A DNA stretch of 64,000 nt, taken from NCBI GenBank assembly GCA_918807975.1, contig OU964919.1:16014001-16078000 (forward strand). Direction: 5' to 3'. This document shows, in pieces, positions 33,516 through 45,900 of the stretch. How positions within the stretch are numbered: position 1 is the stretch's first letter; every line of letters begins with the position of its first letter. Below the pieces are notes generated by a model. That model did no database searches, was not told the DNA's origin, and worked only from the letters and a program-made list of their open reading frames with translations. The stretch is from Aplidium turbinatum. Taxonomy: Eukaryota > Chordata > Ascidiacea > Aplousobranchia > Polyclinidae. The translations under genes were made by a program, and so were the position numbers.

Positions 33516-34864
33516 CGATACCAAAACATTTTACAAGTAGTAGAGAATTCCCGAAAACAATTACTAAACCAAAGAAATATGAAAATAGATTCAGCGTCAT
33601 GGTATTTGACAATCTAATTGCGAGTTTACTGTTTCATTACCTGTGTGACCTTTATGATGTGAAATTCGTGTAAGGTTATTGCTGTGCAATATCTATCACA
33701 ATTACAATAGATGTTGCACTGTTCTTTCTTTGTTTGTTTTCAATGATAGCCTATACATCTCAATGAGTAGCATTTGTTGAAATTTTGCATATTTGAAGTC
33801 CAGTCCAAGCGGTTACGTTAGCTTAAACTTATGAAAAGCAGGTTTTCTGCCACCTAGTGGCTAGAATCTTTAAAACTAGCATCAAAAATGAACTCACCAC
33901 CCTTGAAAATGGGGGGTTAGACACCAGTTTTGCTTCAATTGGATGAACATTTAAGGAGATAATTGTTGTTATGTTTTGGCCACTAGAGGCAGTATTGCGC
34001 TAGGGGAGAGCACAAAACTGCCCATATTTCTGCTTCCTATTGGCCAATTCAGATAATTTTTTTTTTAAATTATGCAGAATGAAGAGGGGTATGTTTCCAA
34101 AGTAAATATGCAGTTGCATCTTGTAAGTAGCTCCATCTAGTGGCGATAATGTGAAGAAAATGCCGTTAGTCCCTTAGAAAATGGCCGGGTGGGGGGGTTA
34201 AACTTTGTCCAATCAAAATGAAACTTTGCAAAAGTTGTTTTCTAAGATAACCTCATAAGAAAAAAAAAATTTCAGGCTTTTTGCTAAAGGTCGGGGGCAA
34301 ATGGTGCACCCTTAGTCGGATATAGCGATATTGACAGGTATCATCTCGGAAAATGCTTAATATAACAAAAACGGTCAGGCTAGTGCAAGTAAGAGGTTTA
34401 TTTTTGAAATCTACACAAAATTTCAGTCTAGAAACACTTGTCAAACCTTACTGACCCAGACAGTCAAATAAATCGACCTGGCTCTCGGTCTATATAACTT
34501 GTTTTGAATTTTTGGTGAGGTTCTATTAAGTTCGCTATCAGGCAACCTCTCTTGTCAAATGGTAATCAACTAATCATGTTTTACATTAAAAACTTTTCTG
34601 AAGAGCTTCTGGTTACGCTTGCTCCCCGTCAAGAAGAAACGACATTAGGAATTATGGGAATGCGAAACCACATCCGCTGTGAACTTATGCGCGTGCACTA
34701 GAAGAGTTGCGTTGTTTTGCTTTTGATTTACAAAATAATGGTATATACGGTACAAGATGAGTGAAGTTGGTTTTAAAGTAATTCAATTTTTTTTAAAGCA
34801 AACTAGTAGCGATGCGTAAAAAACAGGCAATTGACCCTTACCATATTGCTGGAGAAACAGTGCT
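33516..34864. other. no recognisable gene
   Basis: Three short motifs of the type CCANCTAGTGGC or its complement CCACTAGAGGC occur at about 33850, 33980 and 34133. Otherwise only AT-rich sequence. Confidence 0.35.
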
Positions 34865-35621
34865 GTGCATATTAAGGCGATGTGAAATTTGAATGGACAA
34901 AATCGAATTATCACACAGGGTGACTACTGTTGTGTAGAGTATTTTTGTGAAGTTTTATGCAATAAAATCCAGTATCCGTAAACATGTAAGCGTTTTAAGG
35001 TTAGTATTTTCTAATTCTTGCAAGGTGATTCCACAAAAAATACTATCACAACGCATCAATCCACGTGATCCAGATGGCGCGCTCTGAATGGCTAGTTAGG
35101 GAAAACGCGTTGTGTGCGCACACACGCGCGCGCGAGCGATTGCTGTCTGCTGCTGAGAGATTTATAACTTGAGATGCTGAATTGCTGATTATATATTATT
35201 GAAGATAAGGCTGCAAAATTCAGATAAGAAGTTGTGTTCAGCCGAAATGTTTGCTATGATTTTATGCTTGGTTGTTAAATCATTCAGGCTTCGGTTCAAA
35301 GTCAGTTTAGGCTAGGTTTTCCAAATTGTGTAAAGTAGGCCTAAGAGGCAGTGTCTGTAATTATCAGGTCTTCTGGAATAAGAACTGCTTATTCAGGTGA
35401 AGTTGCTGTTTGTGGTTCTGCATTTTTTATATGTAGCTTTGAGAATGACACTAATAAAGTTCATAGTATTACGTAAGGCTCAGACAACTAAGTTTTCAGC
35501 ACTTAAATTCTTAGTTCTGTGTACTGTAAGTAGGCTATGTTTTTTTTCAAAAAATACAATAATCTCTTCACATATTATCTTTAGTTCATGAAGCTAACCT
35601 TGTTGTGAGTAGCATTGTTAA

Positions 35622-38600
35622 CCCTTTGATTTTCAACGTTTTTTTGGAAGTTAACTGCTCAAGGGGGGGCCGTTTTTGAATCAAATTCAATCAGCAGTTA
35701 CGTGTGATCCGCTGGTGCTATTTCAACAGAAGTTGCATTGGTGTGAAAAAAAATCATTTGTCTATAAGTTTGAAAAGTCCTTATTCTAAAATTTTATATG
35801 TTAAACTTGATGTTTCAACTTTTGCAAAGGTACCCAAAAACGACAATTTTGATTTAACTTGCCGCCTGTAATTAACCGTGCTAATCCGATTTCATGCAAA
35901 ATTCTAAAGGACAAAGAGCTCGATCTACCGCACGAAGTGTGTGTGCGGTGTGCCGACTCATTGCGTCGATAAAGATTGACGACATGCGAGCAAATCTTAT
36001 TGTAGGCTACTCATTAATTATAAAATAGTTACAGAGTAACATTGTTACATGAATTTGAAAAAGAAAAAATGCGTTGTTTTATATTTTTGTCCTGAACTAA
36101 TGCTTTGCGAAACCCATGGCCAGATTCTTGTTTTATGGAACCAAACTTCTCATAAGTAACACCTTAGCCTACTTGAATAGCTGTTTACATGTTCGTTTGT
36201 GTATTTTAGGTCTACAATTGAGTTTGTAGTATGAATATTTTTAGTAGAGAGAAGACAATTGAACAAGCTGTTGAAATTATCTGAAATTTCTAAGTTCAAA
36301 TTAGACGCTTTTGGAATTGTGGATTTGTGTCAAGTCCCATCACAAATATCATGCAGGCTCCATCATAAGTCATTTAGCTTACGGGTGTTTACAAACATAA
36401 CTCATGAATTACATCCACTAAAAATACAGAATTTACATCAACAAAGCTAAGTTCGAAGTTCACTTGTTATTGAAGATTGTGTCGATCAATTTGAAAATGC
36501 ATTTTAGTCCGCCAGCGTAGAAAAAATTCAACAGCGCAGTGAGGAACATGCGTAAACAAAGGAAATGTGAAATAAACCCACAGTCAGCAGATCTACATTA
36601 ATTTAACGTTTACAAATGTTGAATCAATGTAAAAGGACTGAATTGCTGACTTGGTCGTTATTGTTTGGAACACAAAAAATACGCGTAAACGCGACGAAGC
36701 GATACAAGAGCAAAGCGGCGATTATGTTTCTGGCCAAAAAAATGGACTTATGACTTGAAAGATAAAAATGATTATAACGAAGCTTCAAAATTTGTCATAA
36801 AAAATATTGCAGAGATACAATGAACACAATCATTTTGTGCTAGATTGTGAGAAGACTTCCTAGATTCTTTTCAAACATTTGCAGGATTGCAAATTATTTT
36901 GTATAACTTCATATGGCCAAAAAATGGCTTCTTGGTTGATAAAACGTGGCTACAATTCTATAAAAAATTCTTAGGCCTACTACATTGAAGTAATGAAATG
37001 TTTTTTTTGTGATTTTTTCTGATGACGTTTTACAACATCCGAAAAGTAAAAATAATAATGATGAATAATTTCACATAACCATGGTTTGTAAACGCTTCAC
37101 AAAATTTTTGCGGAGACTTTACTGTTAGACGTAAAACGCTTGTAAAAGAAAACTGTCGGGTTACGTATTTATAATGTTTATTACGCTGTTATCTAGTTAT
37201 AAACTGCCTTTGTTGTCTACCTTTGTGGTTACCGGCCAGCTTAGAGCAGCATGCAAACTACGCGTTTATGGTATTTGCATCGTGTTATGATTCCCACAAA
37301 TTTCCCACAAGGTCTTTGTTTTTATCGTGATATTTTTGTGCCTTTTTTGTCCTAAACTTGAAGTCACTGTGCAGCACAATCCACACCGGTTTTTAGAAAT
37401 CCACAATCAACATTGAAAATCTTTTGTGTGGTGCACCATTTCAAGTAGTGTCTTCCCCTGAACTGTTACACAAACCGCCCAGAACCAGGTTGATTATGAA
37501 TATTATAGCCGTTGAGTGGCCGTTATTGTATGTGTGGATTTATTAGGTGTCTGACTAAATTCATGCCAAAGTCGATCAAATTCTGCTTTCGCGATCCCTG
37601 CCGTTTTTTTCGGTATTTTTGTTGATAAGTTTAGGCAGCATTTTGCAAAATAAATGAAGACATCGGTATTGTTCGTCACTAAGATTTAGTTTTCTCAGCA
37701 TTGTGTTTTCAAGCCGGCCTCTTATACATTGGCGCAACGTATTCAGATGTTGAATCAATGATCAAGAAAGCCGATTTGTTGTTTGTCTGATGTGACGCCG
37801 AGCATTATGCCTAGTCTACAATACAAAATATTTTGTAGTGAAGACGAGGCATTATCATCTTTATTTTGCTCTCTTTGGAACAATACACAGTGCACCGTCG
37901 AACAAAAATGCAACACATAACAAGTAAGCGTAGGCGACATAAAGCAGCGAAGGGACCTGTAGTCATCGAGGAAGCTGCTACGTGATCTCATAATTTTGAG
38001 CATACTGTATCTCACAATTACTGTTTGCAAAAACGCCAATTTTTCAGCTTCTTCCAAAAGCATTTGAAGTGATACATTTCCTCAATGGAAAGTTTTGTCA
38101 ATGAGAGTATTTCCATGGCATAGAACGTTTATTTCGAAACCAGGTTTTTCATGTCACTACTCACTACCTAAGGGAAGATTTCTTATTGTAACGCTTTTTA
38201 TTCGTCAATGGATATTTGCTGGTTGAAACAACTGTTTTGAATAGTTTGTTGCCTATATTGATCATAGATTGCTTTTCTTCGTAAAGCTGATAACACAAAA
38301 AACGTTTGCTATTATTGTTTCTAATTAACAACTTTGTGACCACTGGCTTCTTTTTGTAGCATTAGAAATAACGCGCTTTGTGTTATTGAGGTCAAACCAA
38401 ACAAAGGAAAACAAGAGGACGTTCCTCTCTGCTCGCGCATATGGATTCACGAAGCAATTATGAGCTTATGGCTTGTTATCGCAATGTAATCCATTTCACG
38501 CTTTGCTGGAAGTTAGCTAGAAATAGCAAAAATTCACCAAAATCTTGAATTTACAAGAAAACTACACAACTTTTAGCATCAAATTTAGTATCATCAGATC

Positions 38601-38719
38601 CGCCTGGCAATTTTAGGAAAAGTCAAGAAAAACCAAGTGCATGGCGTTACTGTGCTTCAAGTAATGAACGGAAATATGAGGGGGGGGCCAAATCTGGCCT
38701 CCCTTTGAGGAGCAAAGTG
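35622..38719. mobile_element. piggyBac/Kolobok-like element with TTAA target
   Basis: Flanked by TTAA (35618-35621 and 38720-38723), with short ends CCCTTTGAT and GAGCAAAGTG. A GGGGGGGCC tract lies 40-50 bp inside each end. The short minus frames at 37576-38063 show no clear DDE domain, so the superfamily rests only on the TTAA target and the CCCTTTG end. Confidence 0.6.
36583..36650. repeat. 68-bp palindromic element
   Basis: Bounded by GTCAGCAGATC and GAATTGCTGAC, with arms TACATTAATTTAACGTTTAC and AAATGTTGAATCAATGTA. Same family and almost the same length as 48095-48161. Confidence 0.75.
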
Positions 38720-38733
38720 TTAACTGTTAAATC

Positions 38734-40475
38734 ATGCATAAAAGTTCTAAAAAGAGAGTAAGAAGCTTGGAAAGCTCTTCTGTCATTGGACCCTCCAAGG
38801 AGCTTCCCACTGCTGATTTACCAACACTACGATATGTTCTTGCATTCTGCAGCCTACTTTGTTAAAGGTGATACTCAAGTACTTTATTACTGCAACTTTT
38901 TCTCTGACAGGTTTTAACTAAGCTTGGTAGTGACATAAAACATAGACCAACTCGTATATCTTTGTATGGATGAAGGGTAGTTGTTAAAAATACTAACATA
39001 TACCGTAGCTTGCATGAATGAACAGTACACGTAGGCTACAATAACCAACTAGCAGACACTTTTCAAAACTTTAATGTGTTGAAATAATAAATTGCACGTT
39101 TACAGAGACAGAGCACTCACAAGGAATTAATTTTTCAGGAATCTGGAAAAAAAGCTAACTATTCTCTTTTCAAATGAAGATCGCATTCCTAAAACAATTG
39201 AGGCTTCTCCTCTCCCAACGTTATCGTGGAGTAGAAGCACCGTTATACCAAATTGGGCTTCTTGACAAAAGGACAACGAAAACGCTTCAAAAGAGAGTTA
39301 GCAAAAAGGTAAGTTCTTACATACGGTATCTTTACAAACTTTTTTGGCTAGTAATTTTCTATGAAATGTAGGCTAAGGCTTTATAAGTATATTCTTTGAT
39401 AACAGGGTCATGCATAGACATGTCCCATGTTGTGTACTGGGGTTGGTCAGTTGTTGTCATTGACATGGCTCTTCTAACAACATTTGTTGAATGGAGCCAT
39501 ATGAGAAGGAGAATGGGTTACTGCCAATTCTACAACCCCACTTCACCATTGCAGATGTAGTGCAACCAACTCTAGATAGTAGGTGGTTTAAGGATTTTTC
39601 ATTTTCCTAAAGCATTTCCTCGTGGGAAAGTGATTCAGATGTTCTGATTTCTATGTCTGTAAAGGCAGGCTTGTGCTTTCACTAAAGCTAGTCGTGCTAT
39701 GGCGAGAAGATTTTTCTTGACTACCGTATCACTGTTTTTTACTGCCATTTGTCCGAAAGAGTATTATTTGTTATGTTTGGCATATATTGTTTTTCGTTGT
39801 GACAGTCAGAAATAAAAACAAACTGAACTGATTTACATGGATTATTTTGTGTTCTTTACATTTATCATTCACACAAAAAACTTGTTTTTCAAGAGCCTCA
39901 AACAACAGCGAGGAAATGATTTCGCTGCAGCAAAGAAGTCACAAGTGATAGAGGAAAAGAACTGGAGAAAAACAGCAGTTTTCTGCAGCAATTTATGAAG
40001 AAATTGACTCTCCTTTCGAACCAGCTGCACTTGGTACATCTGAATGTGACAATGCCCCGGTATCCAGTGATGATCCTGCTCTGCGATCTTTTTCTGTGAA
40101 CATGTTAGAAAATATTCGCAAAGGCAGTAACTCTTGTGATGTTTCTGTCCGCATTTTTACCCAACCAAAATTAAATTTGGATGCCAACTCACTGTGCTCT
40201 TTGATTGGGACCATGCCACCCTTACTGAGTCTAGCCTTGCTTCACATTCGACCATAGATGAACTAAAGGGTTTGACAAACACAAAATTTGAATGCCCTCA
40301 TTTTCCTGCCCATACTCAGGCTGTGCAGCGTCTCATTTGGGAAGTCACTAACGACTGTGGAAGTGTTGCTGGCCTTCAACGACAGGATGGTTTCATTCGG
40401 GCGAGAATTGCTTCGCATAGGGTCTTGCCGAAAGCAGACACGAAATCTGACTTTCTTTCATTGGCTGCAGTATAA
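38734..40475 (+). pseudogene. remnant of an uncharacterised transposase-like protein family
   Basis: Three coding islands can be read. From the ATG at 38734 there are about 40 codons with GPSKELPTADLPTLRYVL, a pattern of the N-terminal part of a large uncharacterised protein family that I recall from cnidarian and arthropod genomes. About 39132-39309 looks like an exon (acceptor TTTTTCAG, donor AAG then GTAAGT). About 39990-40475 holds the C-terminal part: FTQPKLNLDANSLCSL, then IDWDHATLTESS after a frameshift near 40195, then FPAHTQAVQRLIWEVT, RQDGFIRARIASHRVLPKAD and TKSDF, with a stop at 40473-40475. The central nuclease-like region of the family is missing, so the copy is not autonomous. 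The function of the family is inferred from its place between inverted repeats. Confidence 0.6.
39770..39832 (+). mobile_element. LINE/SINE tail family A, short 3' piece
   Basis: TATGTTTGGCATATATTG, TTCGTTGTGACAGTCAGAAA and TAAAAACAAACTGAACTGA: only the last 60 bases of the family, in an apparent intron of the remnant at 38734-40475. Useful as the empty-site reference for 21205-22471. Confidence 0.7.
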
Positions 40476-41133
40476 TGTTTTGATATTCACCATTGTTTCT
40501 TGTTCATTGGCTGTATTCTTCATTCGTTTGTGCACGTTTTACAAGCACATATAAAGCTGGTTGGTTGATGTGTAAGCTACCATTGGAGAGTTGCAGTTAC
40601 TATATCTGTCAAAAAACAAATGTAAATCGGCGAAAACAATCGAATATTAATGCAGTGCGTTGTGTGATTATGTAATACATATTACTACAACAAAACCAAA
40701 GTGTCATCTTATGCACAGTGCATTCCTACTCTTGCCATAGAAGTTAAAAAGGCTTTAATATCATCGGTTTTTGCTGACCAAGCAAAAATAGGGTTGCCAG
40801 GTGATTTTTTAATATCTTACCGTACACCGCCAGCCTTTACCTAAAAGGGCAACTAGCAGTCGCATCATATGTAATTGTTGTTGTGGTTGTTAAAGTTGGA
40901 AATTTTTACAATTTAAAAAAAATAAACAAAGTTTTTTCTTCAAAAAATTTGTACCTGGCAACTCTGTGCTGGCAACAAATGCCAAGGACAAAATCGACTA
41001 CATGTTTAAGGTTACTGAATATTTTTGCGTGAAATTTTACAGAAATACTCTACATAGCAATAGTCACCCTGTGTGATAATTCGATTTTTGATTTTTCAAA
41101 ATTTTTTGATTTTCACATCGCCTTAGTGCATAT

Positions 41134-42769
41134 TGTTATGTTCCCTCCACTCATCCATGACCGTATGCTACGTCATCGCAAATAATTATTATCATTAAAC
41201 AATTTTAACTATACTGCAATTGGTCATCCACGTCTGTTTGGATGTTTTCTGTCTGATCTAAAACAATTACGCAAACCAGCCAAAAGATTTACAGAACTAC
41301 TAAATAAAATTTATGATTTCAAAAGCGATAGGCAACAATTACACTTTCATTACAAGATACAGCGTGTAAGTGCATAGTGGAAGTTGGTGAGATGACTTGA
41401 AAACAGTTTAGAATTATACTATTCTAACTACACCCAAATGCAGGTCATAAAATGTGTTGCAAATTCAAGAACTGTGTGTGCATCAAGAAACTGATCAAAT
41501 ACAATAACCTCTTCAGGACCTCACCAGAACCATCCAACTGGTTATCATATAATATATGAGGGGGTGCGTAAGCGTAATTTATATTGAAAAGCAACAACGG
41601 TTGAGCTGATTTGCGGTGTACCATTGAAATAATTAAAGCTCAGAAGACAAAGAATAAGCTGCGATAGAATACATTAGTCAAAAAATATTGAAAGTATGCT
41701 ACAGCACAGCAAAATGCAATTTCTTCGCATACTTGCTGACACCAGTCTTGGGGTTTGAAATTCATTTCATACGGAAAACAATGGGAATAATCACGAGATG
41801 TTTTTCAAATAACTTAATGATAGCCTATCAAATCTAAAGATAAACGCCTATCCAGCTGGATAGTGTGTTTAGGATAGTGAGTTGGATAGTGTGCTGTAAT
41901 CATTGCAAGGAATGCATGCCATGTAAGGTATATATTTGTAATACAGTGGAATTTAGCAACAACAGATGACATGTGTTTTTAGCGCCGTTCCATTATTTCA
42001 ATTCACATCAAAACAAAAGCTCAAAGAGGTAACTTGATAGCGGGGTCCAACAGAACTTAATCAGAAAAAAATCTGCGGCTACTACTTCCAAAAATCAACT
42101 TCAAATTGCTTTTTGATTAATGGTTCTTAAAAAAAGGATAAAGTTATTCCACAGGCTAGTCGTGACAATGGAACAGTTTCTTGTGTTACAGAAGTTTTTT
42201 TTCATGGATGAATTATCAATGATCAATAGGTCTATAAAGATAAGGAAATAAAATCGCCACTGTTTAAGAAAGACCTTCATCCAAAAAAGACCACCAAAAA
42301 GTTTTTATTCAACTAAAATTATAAAATTACGGTACCGTAGCCCAGGCTTAAAGCAAAAAAGACTGTTAAAAATTGCTTGCAAAACAAAAAATGTTTTTGT
42401 TCATACGAAACAGTATATGCTCAATTTGCTCATATGATACAGCTTGTCCTTCACAGCACAATGTTAGCCACGCTCACTAAGGATTTGAACATGCAAACGC
42501 AAGCATTTCAGTCACACCAACTTGTCTTTGAGATTTATCACAAAATTCGGCGTACGGTACAATAATAAAAATCGATTGACATCGCACATCTTAAAAGCGT
42601 TTGATAAACTGTAAAAAAAGGAACACGATTTAAAAAAGTAGAATGAAATAACAGAGAATTCACCAAAGCACAGAAAATTCTCTTCGGTGATAAAGTTGAT
42701 TGTTTGAAGGAAACACTTGATCATCGAGTTAAAATGAATAGCTGACAAAACAAAAGATTTGTTGGAAGC
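41134..42769. other. intergenic and TRAF7 3' flank, nothing else recognised
   Basis: AT-rich. The right end must hold the TRAF7 3' UTR (minus strand), but no canonical AATAAA was seen close to the stop. The open frames here show no family resemblance. Confidence 0.4.
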
Positions 42770-42901
42770 TCATTGCCAAACTTTAACGGTAAAATCAACT
42801 CCTCCTGAAAAAACTCTTCCTCTTGACACAGCAAGTGCAACTACGCTTCCTTGATGCCGGATCAGAGTCTGTGTACAGATCATGTTTTCCATACTCCAAA
42901 C
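42770..42901 (-). CDS. TRAF7: TRAF7 exon 17, WD40 repeat 7 and stop
   Basis: [20 protein letters not shown], then [23 protein letters not shown] and TGA, ending within one residue of where human TRAF7 ends. Confidence 0.96.
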   Translation of the reverse strand, partial: VWSMENMICTQTLIRHQGSVVALAVSRGRVFSGGVDFTVKVWQ

Positions 42902-45900
42902 CTGCAAGAGATAAAAATCAGTTAATTTAAAGCCACAAATAGTGTTTCAAAATTGAAGCGTATCCGAAAGAAAGTTGTTATTCTAGTTTCGTTTGCCTTT
43001 CCCTGTGCCCAACAGATCGCTTTCTATCTAACATTGCCATAGGCAGCATGTGTGTTATGTTTGTTCACTGTATAACAGTCAAACAGCGATATGAATGCTC
43101 AACGTTGTGAGGTGTTACATCAAATGATTGACCATACCAGAAAATTAACAAACATGTGAAAAACAACGGTGAATGATTTATAAAATGACAATCTTAGGAT
43201 TTCAAGCATCAAGAGAAACTTACTCTCAGAGAACGATCGTAAGATGCGCTGAAGACTCTGGTCTGTTCCGGGGTGCTGAGCACTGCTAGGGCGTACACTA
43301 TCCCCACGTGGCCCGTGAGTTGGGCCACTGGTTCATGGTCTCGGAGGTCCCAAACCTACAAGTGGTGAAGAGTTTTTTGTGAAGTTTTAAGGACATTTTT
43401 GAAAAGCAAAACAAATTCTCGCCGTAACACACCGATATATTTCAACAAGTGCATTCGTCACCAGGTTTTCGGTTTACAGCTGGGGTTCTTCCCCTTGCAT
43501 CATTAAATGAAAAATATTCGGACCATAAAACAATGGCTGGCACCGCTTAGTCATTGTTTCGTCACGCTGTCAGGCACACAGTTCTTTTTCCTTCAGTGCG
43601 CAAGAAACGCAGTAATCGGCTGCATGATCACAGAAAATCGAAAGGAGAGAGAGCATGGCTCAATATTTGCATTCGTTCGTTTGTTTTAATTGAATGGCTT
43701 GTGTTTTACTGTGATTTCAGGGCCAAAACGGTAACTTTTTTTAAACAGTTTATATTTACGGCTACAAATATATAATGTTGGTTAAACTAAATACCCCCAG
43801 TTCTCAACACTGAAGTAGAAATGTTTGAGTTTTCTCAAAACGGTTCATGGATGACGATTTTCAGGCAGCAACGAGTGGTATGACTCACGTGAATACAATT
43901 TTCGTACGTCCCGCACACAATATGATGGCTGGTTACAGCGATGGAATAGACGCTCCCCCCGGAGGTTTCCAACACATGGAGACATTCCAATGTCTGTGCA
44001 TCCCATATCTGTGAATAATTCACTTGAAGAGTCAGATGAAATAAGTTATTCTACTTTTCTATATGTTTATTTTGGCATTGATCAATCAAATAATGCGCAA
44101 TGTTGACATTTCATATGTTTCCAAATACAGCGCCAAACATTTCGTCTTTAATAAATTGGGCTTAAAAATAAACTCCACAAGACCACGACTACAGGAGAAT
44201 TCAAGTGGCTCTACACACATCCTCAAACTATTCAACAACGTTAAAAAATGACAGAATAAAGCGGCATGACATGTACTATCCCATTGCAACTTGGGGAAAA
44301 TTTGTGCAGTGGAAACATTTTCTGTGGACGCCATAGTTGTGAAAACAACGCCTACGCGTGTCGTCATATGTTCCGCCAAGTTTGCAGTAAACGAAAAGGG
44401 TGAAAATTTCAAGACCTTAATACCAGTAATAAATCTTTTAAACATGAACATAGAAATCTAGAACTACAGTATCACACTTAAAAAAGAAATAGTATCAAAT
44501 CCCCGAGGCGTTGTTTTTACATGAGAAATGTTGCAAAATTGTAGCCTACTAAATATAGTTCAATTTCAAATCTTACCTTAATTGTTTGGTAAGAGCCGCT
44601 GTAAATACGATTGTTCTGGGCCACTAGAGCCCTCACCCAGTGGTTAAGTCCTGCTAGTTCTTGCTTAAACTTTATGCCAGATCTGTCGACTATCCAAACC
44701 TGCGAAATGTCAAACGTTAGCGTTCTCTATGTCGTTTCTTCTCGCTTCAACATGTCATGACAACCAAATAATGTTAGTTTATTTTATCAGAAAAGACCCA
44801 ATCAGTAAAATAGTCCTTTTTTAGATTGGAAAGAATTTCCTTTCAGGCTGGAGAATGTTATCAGTCGAGGTACTTTCCGAAGGTTTTTATTTTTAAAACG
44901 TTTTAAGGTTTTCCGACGTTAAAATGAGATAAAAAAGGCTGCTTTGATAGCTGGGCGCAAACCAGAAGCATGTGATGACGTACGATATTTTTTTTCTGGT
45001 AAATGCAACGTCACAAGACGTTTGCTTTGCCCGTTTTGATCTTGTTTACAACAATCGTGGAAAAGAAGGAAACATATGGACAGATCCAACAAGTTTTATC
45101 AGCACTGACTAATCTATGGCGTCGTTTCAAATAAAAGGGAATTTTATTTCTATTTCTGTAAACATTTTACAAAAATTATTCTAATCTTGAATATGTTGTT
45201 TTTTGTTTTATTTTTTGAAAATTTAACTTTGTGAAACTGGTTTACTTTTCTGCAATAGGAAGCTAAAAGCACAAACGTAAACAAGCACAACACCAGGGCA
45301 GTGGCCGAGTGGTTTCGTCTTTGACTCCGCTCGACCTGAGATCGATTCCAGGTCGGGTCAAACCGAAGACTTTAAAAAAACGGTATCGATTGTGTTCTTT
45401 CTTGCATAACGCAGTTAGAATAAGTCCGGTAATAATGTGATGACATCGTAAATCTTATATTAAAATAAAAAATGAGCCCGCTCGCTAAAACACTTTAGCT
45501 GTTGTAGAGTGACAACAAATAGAATCATAACATTAACAAACAAGCACAAAATTAAAATTGAATTGCTGTAAGACGAAAAGGGCCAAACAATCACGTGGTC
45601 AATTAGTGATAGCAACTGCAGAAGAAAAAAACACTAACGAAGGTAGGCTGCGTAACGTCTGCAGATGTTGAATCAATGTAAAAATGACGTTGTAGCTGTC
45701 TGAGACAGGCTCCAAAGCATTACCTAAATTTTCCTAAAAGGTAACAAATACATGAAGATGCATCACCTTAATGGACTTGAGCGACCCACTGAACAACATA
45801 TTGTTAGCATACACCAATGTACAGACTGGGTTCTCATGGGCGGCAACCGAAAAGATTTCTTCGAACGTTTCTATGCTCCAAACCTTGAATGAAATACAAG

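Larger units (their letters stand above)
34873..41125 (+). mobile_element. 6.25-kb DNA transposon with about 115-bp inverted ends and 8-bp duplication; family not recognised
   Basis: The termini TAAGGCGATGTGAAA and TTTCACATCGCCTTA start imperfect inverted repeats of about 115 bp, both including ATCGAATTATCACACAGGGTGACTA and GTAGAGTATTT. They are flanked by a perfect duplication GTGCATAT (34865-34872 and 41126-41133). A 3.1-kb TTAA-flanked element is inserted at 35622-38719, leaving about 3.15 kb of original element. Downstream of that insertion, plus-strand remnants of a large transposase-like protein are readable (38734-40475). The 8-bp duplication would suit hAT or P superfamilies, but the termini fit neither well. 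Confidence 0.8.

Noticed and set aside
34873-41125. Polinton or other large virus-like element
   Set aside because: The 8-bp duplication, the size and the lack of capsid or polymerase similarity do not fit.
45297-45360. Functional tRNA gene
   Set aside because: A and B box-like sequences are present, but no closed acceptor stem or sound anticodon arm could be drawn.
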